Assembly: GCA_019421725.1 (NCBI GenBank)
Contig: JAHZES010000006.1
Span: 14,817 to 24,805 of the forward strand
DNA from: Clostridiales bacterium
GTDB taxonomy: Bacteria; Bacillota; Clostridia; Oscillospirales; Acutalibacteraceae
Reading direction: 5' to 3'
DNA: 9,989 nt
A program made the translations under genes and the position numbers. Shown piece after piece: positions 1-5,980 of this stretch. A model generated the notes under the pieces. The model was not told the DNA's origin. It did no database searches and was given only the letters and a program-made list of their open reading frames with translations. Position 1 is the stretch's first letter. Every line of letters starts with the position of its first letter.

Positions 1-171
1 GAAACATACCGGCTCGGTTATTCGATCGGCAGCGCGTTTGGCTCGGAGTACAATTATCTTGATATGATTATTTTCGATGAACCGGTGTTCCGCGCCGTGT
101 TTCAGGACACTGAGGCCGTGCTCGGCACGCCAATGTTTCTGGACTACTTTGGAGGGCATGGCATACAATAA
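1..171 (+). CDS. 3' end of an unrecognised protein (partial)
   Basis: Frame 1 is open from the window edge to a TAA at 169-171 and gives the last 56 residues of a protein whose start lies outside the window. It ends in DYFGGHGIQ and is rich in aromatic and acidic residues (GSEYNYLDM, IIFDEPVF). No membrane segment or known motif is visible, and I do not recognise the family. It does not look like any SpoVA protein I can recall, although it lies only 59 nt upstream of spoVAF on the same strand and could share its transcript. Coding status rests on the open frame, the protein-like composition and the natural stop before the next gene's signals. Confidence 0.55.
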   Translation, partial: ETYRLGYSIGSAFGSEYNYLDMIIFDEPVFRAVFQDTEAVLGTPMFLDYFGGHGIQ

Positions 172-193
172 ATAATTTAATTTGAAGCGGGCA

Positions 194-234
194 ACATAAC
201 CACATTACTCAGCAAAGGCGGAATGTGGTTATGT
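194..234 (+). promoter_or_regulatory. Hairpin covering the spoVAF start codon, with the Shine-Dalgarno in the loop
   Basis: Positions 194-206 are an exact reverse complement of 222-234, giving a 13-bp perfect stem (acataaccacatt / aatgtggttatgt) around a 15-nt loop at 207-221. The ATG of spoVAF (231-233) lies in the 3' arm. The only good ribosome binding site, AAAGGCGG (214-221), sits in the loop. No T-tract follows, so this is not an ordinary terminator. The geometry suggests control of translation initiation; the effect is inferred. Confidence 0.75.
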
Positions 235-1667
235 CCGACTCGAAAAAACAGCAAACGCTTGGCGGGAATTTTGCACAGGATTCCTTTTTGCTCGACCGGG
301 CGCTCCGGATCAACGAAAGCTTTGACCTTGTTACAAAGCCGGTCGTGGTCGGGGAACGAAAAGGAAAGTTTTACCTTATTGACGGTTTTGCCAAGGATGA
401 GCTGCTGGAAAAGGTGATGCAGTTTCTGTTTTCCGTCAAACCGGAGGCGCTTGCACCGCTGAAAAGCGCGCAGGATTTCGCCGACCGGTTCATCCCCTAT
501 ACCGAGACCGAAATTGTTCCTTTTGTCGGCGATGTGGTAACGCAGGTGCTGTCCGGCACGATCGCATTGATCCTGGACGGCTTTGCCGGCGCTGTAATGA
601 TCGATGCGCGCACATACCCCGCCCGTTCGGTGGGCGAACCGGACGACGACCGGGTGCTGCGCGGCGCCCACGACGGCTTTGTTGAAACACTGGTCATGAA
701 TACCGCCCTCATCCGAAGGCGTCTGCGTAACCCCGCACTGACAATGCGCTATGTGCGCGCGACGGACAGCTCCCGCGCGGATGTGGTGCTCTGCTATCTT
801 TCCGGAACGGCGGACGAAAAAATGGTCGCGCAGCTGGTAAAAAAAATAGAATCCATTCGCGCCAGGACACTGACGATGGGACAGGAAAGCCTTGCTGAAA
901 CGCTGATCCCGCGGCAGTGGTTCAACCCGTTTCCGCGCATCCGGTACACCGAGCGACCCGACACGGCGGCCGCCTGCGTTGCAGAAGGAAAAATTATCAT
1001 CATCACCGACAACTCTCCTTCCGCAATGATCCTTCCGGTCACGCTGTTCGATTTTGTACAGGACACAAACGATTTTTATTTTCCTCCCGCTGTCGGCAGC
1101 TACCTGCGCCTGCTGCGGATCGCCGTGTTTTTGCTGACGCTGTTTCTAACGCCGGTCTGGTTCCTGTTGGTGGAAAACCCGCAGTGGATCCCCGAATGGC
1201 TTGCATTTATCAAGGTGGAGGAACCGAACACCGTTCCCATCGTCGCGCAGCTGCTGATCATCGAATTCATGCTCGATGCGCTGAAGCTTGCCTCGCTGAA
1301 CACGCCGAGCGCTCTCAGCACGTCGTTTTCTGTCGTCAGCGCCCTGATCCTGGGTGATTTTGCAATTCAGGCCGGATGGCTTGTACCGGAGGTCGTGCTG
1401 TATATGGCGTTCGTTGCAACCGGCAATTTTACGCAGCCCAGCTTTGAGCTTGGCTATGCATTCAAATTTTCGCGCATTGTCATGATCGTTCTGACGGCTA
1501 TTGGGGGAGCGTGGGGATTCTCTGCCGCGGTCGTGCTGCTGGTCCTGACCATTGCCTTTACCCGCACCGTAACCGGCCGCAGCTACCTTGCTCCGTTAAT
1601 TCCCTTCAACGCCGGCCGCTTTGCCAAAATCTTCTTTCGCGGCCCGATCAGCCGCAAAAACACCTGA
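231..1667 (+). CDS. spoVAF: SpoVAF, GerA-family spore membrane protein
   Basis: This is a 478-residue protein of the GerAA/SpoVAF family. In spore formers SpoVAF is an inner-membrane protein associated with the SpoVA dipicolinate channel and with germination. The soluble N-terminal region (about 1-290) contains the family signature PRIRYTERPD (about 235-244), followed by EGKIIIITDNSPSAMILPVTL. The C-terminal part has hydrophobic segments at about 296-315, 335-354, 363-381, 386-398 and 415-444, and a short basic tail. Length and architecture fit the family. An in-frame GTG at 225 is open, but AAAGGCGG (214-221) is only 3 nt from it and 9 nt from ATG 231, so 231 is preferred. No other spoVA gene is visible; spoVAC/AD/AE could lie upstream of the window. 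Its start codon is inside a long hairpin. Identity as SpoVAF rather than another GerAA-type protein is likely but not certain. Confidence 0.88.
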   Translation: MSDSKKQQTLGGNFAQDSFLLDRALRINESFDLVTKPVVVGERKGKFYLIDGFAKDELLEKVMQFLFSVKPEALAPLKSAQDFADRFIPYTETEIVPFVGDVVTQVLSGTIALILDGFAGAVMIDARTYPARSVGEPDDDRVLRGAHDGFVETLVMNTALIRRRLRNPALTMRYVRATDSSRADVVLCYLSGTADEKMVAQLVKKIESIRARTLTMGQESLAETLIPRQWFNPFPRIRYTERPDTAAACVAEGKIIIITDNSPSAMILPVTLFDFVQDTNDFYFPPAVGSYLRLLRIAVFLLTLFLTPVWFLLVENPQWIPEWLAFIKVEEPNTVPIVAQLLIIEFMLDALKLASLNTPSALSTSFSVVSALILGDFAIQAGWLVPEVVLYMAFVATGNFTQPSFELGYAFKFSRIVMIVLTAIGGAWGFSAAVVLLVLTIAFTRTVTGRSYLAPLIPFNAGRFAKIFFRGPISRKNT

Positions 1668-1676
1668 AAGCATAAA

Positions 1677-1716
1677 ACACCCGCCTGCTGTGCGTCAAGC
1701 TCCTGCAGGCGGGTGT
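1677..1716. terminator. Bidirectional terminator between convergent genes
   Basis: A 12-bp perfect stem, acacccgcctgc (1677-1688) with gcaggcgggtgt (1705-1716), closes a 16-nt loop. On the minus strand the stem runs directly into TTTT, and on the plus strand only a loosely T-rich stretch follows. It starts 9 nt after the spoVAF stop and lies 6 nt beyond the lipoprotein stop, so it probably ends both convergent transcripts, more strongly for the minus strand. Confidence 0.8.
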
Positions 1717-1722
1717 GCTGTA

Positions 1723-2856
1723 TTATTCTGTTGTGACCGTCATCACATTCTGAACGGAGTTCAGCCATCCGCTCAGGGCCTCGATCTCACTTTCCTGCGG
1801 CGCAAGCGGGCGGATGCTGCCGTCTTTCATCAGCGCATAGCTGCACCCCGGAAGGATCTGATCGATCTCCTGCATCCCGGCGATCTTTTTCTTCGAAGGA
1901 AATTCGTTTTTTGTGTCGATATGGTACAGCGTTCCGTCCGCCGTAAGATACCATCCTGTTCCGGGGAAAAGCCGAACCACATTGACCGGCTCCGCGGGCC
2001 ACGGGTAATTCGCATCGGCGTCCCCATACGGGTAGTCCTTTTTTCGGACGCGCGTCAGGGAACCGTCCGCATGCAGCGCATAGACGATCATATCGTAGGA
2101 CATCACCTGCACAATGTCCTGCCAGGAAGCCGCTTCGCTTCGTTCTTCTTCCGTTTGCAGCTGTTCGATCAGCTTTGTTTCCAACGTTCCGCCTTCTGTA
2201 AGAACATCCAGACGGCTATCGAACGGATCAAACGAAATCTGCATCGCACTGCTGTGCTCCGGTTCTTCCTCAAAGACTGGCCAGACGCTGCCGTCCTTTT
2301 TCAGATAAAAAGAACCGAATTCCTGTCCGCAAGCGAGCGCCTCCACATTTTCATGCTCTTCGGCTGCGACCTTCCCCCAATCCTTTTCGGAAATTTCGAT
2401 TCCCGGGCCGGCCATAGGCGAAAATTCTGCTTTCAGCGCCGTCATGGAAGAATCTCCCCAAAGAACGAGCACCTCATAAGTGAGCGGCGCAACGCAGAAA
2501 CTGACTGCTCCGTTCCTCTTCGTCAGCTCCTGCAGCGCTTCGGCATAATCGTTCAGCCCGTATTCGCCGATCAGTTTCCGTTCGATGAAATCCGGATTCC
2601 AGTGAAGGGTGCCGTTGGTATCAATGTAACCGTACTGTGAAATTGTCTGCCGCATATATTCCGGGTGAAAAGCAAGCTTTTGTGCAGAAACCGCCTGAGA
2701 TGGCGTTGAAGACGGCGTGATTTGTGAGGAAGCAGCCGTCGAGGACGCCTCCTGTAAAGACGATGCCGGCGCGGAAGACACCGGCGCAGGTGAACACGAG
2801 GACAGCACCGCTGCTGTCAGGACACAAACGAGGGCCATGGAAAAGATCGACTTCAT
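1723..2856 (-). CDS. Lipoprotein with RCC1/WG-like repeats
   Basis: This is a 377-residue predicted secreted lipoprotein of unknown role. Residues 1-20 form a signal peptide (MKSIFSMALVCVLTAAVLSS) followed by lipobox Cys21 (LSSC). A Ser/Thr/Ala/Pro-rich linker at about 22-58 fits a tether on the outer face of the membrane. The body contains a recurring strand-turn-strand motif of the form YxLxxDGSLxx: about 76-86 (IDTNGTLHW), 183-194 (LKKDGSVWPV), 217-228, 259-270 (LHADGSLTRV), 302-313 (LTADGTLYHI) and 340-351 (LMKDGSIRPL). This resembles RCC1 or WG repeat blades of beta-propellers, but the spacing is irregular and the fold is inferred. The frame stays open upstream to 2982, but ATG 2856 is chosen because AGGAG (2867-2871) lies 10 nt away and it begins the signal peptide. 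Confidence 0.82.
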   Translation of the reverse strand: MKSIFSMALVCVLTAAVLSSCSPAPVSSAPASSLQEASSTAASSQITPSSTPSQAVSAQKLAFHPEYMRQTISQYGYIDTNGTLHWNPDFIERKLIGEYGLNDYAEALQELTKRNGAVSFCVAPLTYEVLVLWGDSSMTALKAEFSPMAGPGIEISEKDWGKVAAEEHENVEALACGQEFGSFYLKKDGSVWPVFEEEPEHSSAMQISFDPFDSRLDVLTEGGTLETKLIEQLQTEEERSEAASWQDIVQVMSYDMIVYALHADGSLTRVRKKDYPYGDADANYPWPAEPVNVVRLFPGTGWYLTADGTLYHIDTKNEFPSKKKIAGMQEIDQILPGCSYALMKDGSIRPLAPQESEIEALSGWLNSVQNVMTVTTE

Positions 2857-2938
2857 TTTTTTCACGCTCCTGTTTTTATCTGCTCGGAAACGATCCGAAC
2901 CGTTGTCACCGGCCGTACCGCGGCATCGCACAGCCAAT

Positions 2939-2978
2939 CGGTAAAGCGGGAAGACCCTGACATTTTTCAGGTTTACCG
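2939..2978 (-). promoter_or_regulatory. Structured element in the lipoprotein mRNA leader
   Basis: On the minus strand, cggtaaa (complement of 2972-2978) pairs with tttaccg (complement of 2939-2945), and a cctga/tcagg stem (2967-2971 with 2956-2960) stacks directly on it. A 10-nt bulge at 2946-2955 lies on one side only and the apical loop is 6 nt. That gives 12 pairs about 80 nt upstream of the start codon. It matches no riboswitch class I recognise, and a regulatory role is speculative. Confidence 0.35.
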
Positions 2979-3037
2979 CCATTATTCTTTTTCTGCAGTA
3001 TTCTCTTTGAATGCCAATATGTAGTCTTCTATATTAA

Positions 3038-3066
3038 ATATTATATATATATATATAATTTGTCAA
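3038..3066 (-). promoter_or_regulatory. Promoter of the lipoprotein gene with a (TA)8 spacer
   Basis: On the minus strand there is a perfect -35 box TTGACA (complement of 3061-3066). It is followed 17 nt later by TAATAT (3038-3043), or 15 nt later by the consensus TATAAT (3040-3045). The spacer is mostly eight consecutive TA units (3042-3057). Transcription would start near 3031, giving a leader of about 175 nt before ATG 2856. Confidence 0.75.
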
Positions 3067-3214
3067 GTAATACAGAAAAAAAACAGCAACTTTGATACTC
3101 ACTTTTCCCTCACCGGCGTAAAGCACTGCAGCTTTCTCCGAAGACTTTCTTTTCCCTTTTGCTATAAGCAAATTAGTTTTTTCGGCTTTGGATGCAATCA
3201 CGAAAATGTTCTGT

Positions 3215-4087
3215 TCATTCGTGCAGTTCCAGCGGAAGCCCGTCCGGGTCGCGGAAAAAGGTAAATTTCACACCGGAAAACTCATCCACACACACCGGCT
3301 CAGTTTCAATGCCGCGAAGGTTAAGCTCCGCTGCGGCGGCCTCGCAGTTATCCACCCGAAACGCCAGATGGCGCAAGCCGAGCGCTTCCGGATCGGAAAC
3401 GCGCGCAGGATGCCCCGGCGCAATAAAAATTTCAAGCTCCCCGTCGCCTACACGCAGATCAAGCTTGCAATCGCCGCGCGCAGGGCGTCTGTTCTCCCGC
3501 AAAATATTCAGTCCAAGCTTTTTCACATAAAAATCAATCGTCCGATCATAGTCCGATGCCCAGACGGCAGCGTGATGGAACTGCGGCAGCAGCGCCTGCA
3601 CAGGCTTCTCAAAGGCCAGCCGCGGCGAACCGTCGGCAAGGCGAACCATACCGCAGGGCAAAAATCCGAATTTTTCCAGCGCGCGCTGCATCGGCAGATT
3701 GTCCCGGTGGGTATCTGTCCTCAGGCTCTGCATGCCAAACAGCCTTGCCGCCGCTTCGCACCGGGCAAACAATTCGCCGGCCAGTCCCTTTCCCTTATGC
3801 TCCCTCTCCGTTACCACACGATGCAGCACCGCATAGCTGCTGCCCTCGCAGCGCCACGCCCCGTCAATTTCCGCATAGCTCGGCTCGGGCAGAAAGCCCA
3901 GCGACGCATAGCAGACGACATGTCCCTGTTCCCGCAGCACGACCCCGATATCCTCTTTTATGTTTTCTTCATTCGGATAGCCGTTCTGCCATTGGTCAAC
4001 GCCGTTTTCTGCAAACCAGCGCTGTGCTTGCACGACCATACGGAAAATCTCCGCCACATCCTGCGGCGCAGCTTTTTGAAATAACAT
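3215..4087 (-). CDS. Fused GNAT acetyltransferase and VOC (glyoxalase-like) protein
   Basis: This 290-residue protein joins two domains usually encoded separately. Residues 1-160 are a GNAT N-acetyltransferase with the acetyl-CoA loop in VVTEREHKGKGLAGELF (about 91-107) and the later GNAT motif DTHRDNLPMQRALEKFGF (125-142). Residues 170-290 are a vicinal-oxygen-chelate domain of the YaeR/SMU.1112 type, with likely metal ligands His171 or His172, Glu219 (LEIF), His240 (LRHLAF) and Glu287 (DGLPLELHE). Substrates of both halves are unknown. The frame extends upstream to 4309, but ATG 4087 is preferred: AGGAG (4098-4102) lies 10 nt away and the GNAT domain begins there. There is no internal start near the junction, so the VOC half is not separately initiated. 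It lies 170 nt downstream of proS on the same strand and may be reached by read-through. Confidence 0.9.
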   Translation of the reverse strand: MLFQKAAPQDVAEIFRMVVQAQRWFAENGVDQWQNGYPNEENIKEDIGVVLREQGHVVCYASLGFLPEPSYAEIDGAWRCEGSSYAVLHRVVTEREHKGKGLAGELFARCEAAARLFGMQSLRTDTHRDNLPMQRALEKFGFLPCGMVRLADGSPRLAFEKPVQALLPQFHHAAVWASDYDRTIDFYVKKLGLNILRENRRPARGDCKLDLRVGDGELEIFIAPGHPARVSDPEALGLRHLAFRVDNCEAAAAELNLRGIETEPVCVDEFSGVKFTFFRDPDGLPLELHE

Positions 4088-4157
4088 ATCGCGTCTTCTC
4101 CTTCTGCCTGAATTCTTTTCCAAGCCCTGTCTGTTATGCCCTGCACGCCGGAACACA

Positions 4158-4202
4158 CGGGAAGCCCTGCGCTTTCCGGCATGCAAAAGCCGGTGCAGCC
4201 CG
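4158..4202 (-). other. Imperfect hairpin between proS and the GNAT-VOC gene
   Basis: Three stacked stems can be drawn: cggg 4158-4161 with cccg 4199-4202, ctgc 4167-4170 with gcag 4195-4198, and ccggc 4176-4180 with gccgg 4189-4193. Internal loops and an 8-nt apical loop separate them. No T-tract follows on either strand, so it is a poor terminator. It could be a processing or stability element in a polycistronic RNA, or have no function. The rest of 4088-4257 shows no gene and no clear promoter. Confidence 0.3.
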
Positions 4203-4257
4203 TTACAGGCCGCGCCGGCTTCCTTATAAATTGTATCCCGTTTACCGGTCAGCGCAA

Positions 4258-5694
4258 TCAGTACGCCTTGCCCCAGTAGACCATGGTTTTGGCTTCCTTG
4301 CCGCAGCATACGCAGTGACCGTCAAGGTGCTCCTGTTCAAACGGCATGCAGCGGGAGGAAAGACCTGCCTCCTCCTTGATTTTTTCCTCGCAGGCAGCAT
4401 CCCCGCACCACATGGCTTTAATGAAACCGGGCTTTTCCTCGGCAACCTGTTTCATTTCTTCAAACGAGGTGACCGCGTAGGTCATCTGCTCACGGCGAGC
4501 CAGCGCCTTTTCATACATACCGTCATGAACCGCCTTGAGCAGCTCCGGTACTCTGGTTTCCAGCTCGTCAAGCGAAACAAATACCTTTTCGCGGTTGTCG
4601 CGTCGAACGAGCACACACTGGTTTTTCTCAATATCCTTCGGGCCGATTTCCAAACGAAGCGGAACGCCCTTCATTTCATACTGGGCAAATTTCCAGCCGG
4701 GGCTTTGCTCGCTTTCGTCGGTTTTGGCGCGGCAGAACTTCTGCAGGCGCGCCAGCACCTCGCGAGACTTTTCGAGCACACCCTCTTTATGCATCGCAAC
4801 CGGGATCACCATCACCTGAATCGGCGCCACTGCGGGCGGCAGAACAAGGCCGTTGTCGTCGCCATGGGTCATAATGATACCGCCGATAACGCGGGTAGAC
4901 ATTCCCCACGAGGTCTGGTGCGGATAGCTGAGCTTGTTTTCGCGGTCGGTAAACTGAATGCCGAACGCACGGGCAAAGCCGTCGCCGAAATAATGACTTG
5001 TGCCGGACTGCAGCGCTTTTCCGTCATGCATCAGCGCTTCAATGGTATAAGTCGCCTCGGCTCCCGCAAATTTTTCCTTGTCGGTCTTGCGTCCGCGGAT
5101 CACCGGAATCGCCAGCTGCTGCTCACAGAAATCGGCATAAACATTAAGCATCTGCTCCGTTTCGGCGCGCGCTTCGTCAGCAGTCGCATGCATGGTATGT
5201 CCTTCCTGCCAATGGAATTCCACGCTGCGCAGGAAGGGCCGCGTCGTTTTTTCCCAACGGACGACCGAACACCACTGATTATAAAGCTTCGGCAGGTCGC
5301 GCCAGGAGTGGATCACCCGTGCATAATGGTCGCAAAACAGTGTTTCCGAAGTCGGGCGCACGCAGAGACGCTCGCTGAGCTTTTCTCCGCCTCCCATCGT
5401 GACCCAGGCAACCTCCGGCGCAAAGCCCTCCACGTGATCCTTTTCCTTCTGGAGCAGGCTTTCCGGAATAAACATCGGCATCGAAACATTTTCGTGGCCA
5501 AGCTCTTTAAACCTTTTGTCCAGAATGTCACGGATATTCTCCCAAATTGCGTAGCCGTACGGTTCAATCACCATACAGCCGCGCACACCGGAATAATCGC
5601 ACAGCTCGGCCTTTTTGACAATGTCGGTATACCATTGCGCAAAATCCTGATCCATTGGCGTAATGGCTTCCACCAGCTTTTTTTGTTCTGCCAT
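4258..5694 (-). CDS. proS: Proline--tRNA ligase, archaeal/eukaryal-type (ProS type 3)
   Basis: This cytoplasmic enzyme charges tRNA-Pro with proline using ATP. At 478 residues it fits the short type without the editing insertion of the E. coli form. Class II catalytic motifs are visible: RPTSET (113-118), motif 2 with FLRSVEFHWQEGHT (154-167) and motif 3 around GMSTRVIGGIIMTHG (264-278, Arg268). An anticodon-binding domain follows. The C-terminal zinc-binding domain has Cys430-x4-Cys435 and Cys461-x2-Cys464, and the chain ends in the characteristic tyrosine (WGKAY). The frame is open to 5721, but ATG 5694 matches the family's N-terminus and has a GGAAAG-type site 9-12 nt upstream. The oadG-like gene ends 64 nt upstream on the same strand, leaving no room for a T-box leader, so proS is probably co-transcribed with the pump genes. 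Confidence 0.97.
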   Translation of the reverse strand: MAEQKKLVEAITPMDQDFAQWYTDIVKKAELCDYSGVRGCMVIEPYGYAIWENIRDILDKRFKELGHENVSMPMFIPESLLQKEKDHVEGFAPEVAWVTMGGGEKLSERLCVRPTSETLFCDHYARVIHSWRDLPKLYNQWCSVVRWEKTTRPFLRSVEFHWQEGHTMHATADEARAETEQMLNVYADFCEQQLAIPVIRGRKTDKEKFAGAEATYTIEALMHDGKALQSGTSHYFGDGFARAFGIQFTDRENKLSYPHQTSWGMSTRVIGGIIMTHGDDNGLVLPPAVAPIQVMVIPVAMHKEGVLEKSREVLARLQKFCRAKTDESEQSPGWKFAQYEMKGVPLRLEIGPKDIEKNQCVLVRRDNREKVFVSLDELETRVPELLKAVHDGMYEKALARREQMTYAVTSFEEMKQVAEEKPGFIKAMWCGDAACEEKIKEEAGLSSRCMPFEQEHLDGHCVCCGKEAKTMVYWGKAY

Positions 5695-5758
5695 TATGAA
5701 TTTCTTTCCTTTCGCGGACAAGCATAATCCCTCAAAGCTTACGTTTCAAGAGCGTCCT

Positions 5759-5962
5759 TTAATTCTTTTTCGCTTCTTTCTTCTCTTTTCCGGCTTCCTT
5801 TGCGGTCACCTTGTTGAGCACTACGATCACGGCATAAATCAGCACCATCACGATAAAGATGCCGACCAATCCGTAAAGCATCAACTTCAGCGCCTGCATC
5901 AGCGTTTCTTCATTTACCGTGCCAAGCGCGCTTTGAAACAAATCCTTTGCAAATCGCAGCAT
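5759..5962 (-). CDS. OadG-like gamma subunit of a sodium-pump decarboxylase
   Basis: This is a 67-residue single-span membrane protein. After a short N-terminal region it has one hydrophobic helix at about 29-50 (LYGLVGIFIVMVLIYAVIVV) and a charged lysine/glutamate-rich tail (AKEAGKEKKEAKKN). Size, topology and position next to the beta-subunit gene fit the OadG/MmdC gamma family, which anchors the carboxyltransferase to the beta subunit and helps assemble the pump. Sequence alone is weak evidence for such short proteins, so the call leans on context. It starts at ATG 5962 behind a GGAAGG site, and 18 nt separate it from the end of the beta gene, indicating one operon. The tail is short and lacks the Pro/Ala-rich linker of longer OadG proteins. 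Confidence 0.78.
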   Translation of the reverse strand: MLRFAKDLFQSALGTVNEETLMQALKLMLYGLVGIFIVMVLIYAVIVVLNKVTAKEAGKEKKEAKKN

Positions 5963-5980
5963 TTTCAGTTCCTTCCTTTC

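Larger units (their letters stand above)
2857..3214. other. 358-nt intergenic region with leader, promoter and AT tract
   Basis: No gene is supported here. The stretch holds the leader of the lipoprotein gene (about 2857-3031), including a hairpin at 2939-2978, its promoter at 3038-3066 and an alternating TA tract at 3042-3057. The remainder, 3067-3214, is the downstream flank of the GNAT-VOC gene. On the minus strand it has an eight-T run (complement of 3073-3080), but I found no convincing stem directly before it, so the terminator of that operon is not identified. Confidence 0.6.

Noticed and set aside
172..230. Possible sigma-G promoter just upstream of spoVAF
   Set aside because: CATTACT at 203-209 faintly resembles a sigma-G -10 box, but no matching -35 is found at the proper distance and it overlaps the hairpin arm.
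1621..2640. Long plus-strand open frame of 339 codons opposite the lipoprotein gene
   Set aside because: It begins inside spoVAF, runs through the terminator and lies antisense to the lipoprotein gene, which has a signal peptide, lipobox and ribosome binding site. The translation looks like shadow coding, rich in Arg, His and Phe.
2857..3030. Known riboswitch (for example c-di-GMP-I) in the lipoprotein leader
   Set aside because: The bulged hairpin superficially suggests one, but the conserved core motifs of the riboswitches I can recall are absent.
3556..5727. 723-codon plus-strand open frame opposite proS and the GNAT-VOC gene
   Set aside because: It is antisense to two clearly recognised genes, and its composition (Arg, His, Ala, Pro) is typical of the reverse frame of GC-rich coding sequence. 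No ribosome binding site or family motif was seen.
5695..5758. T-box or other leader in front of proS
   Set aside because: Only 64 nt separate proS from the preceding gene on the same strand, with no T-box sequence or terminator, so a tRNA-sensing leader cannot fit.
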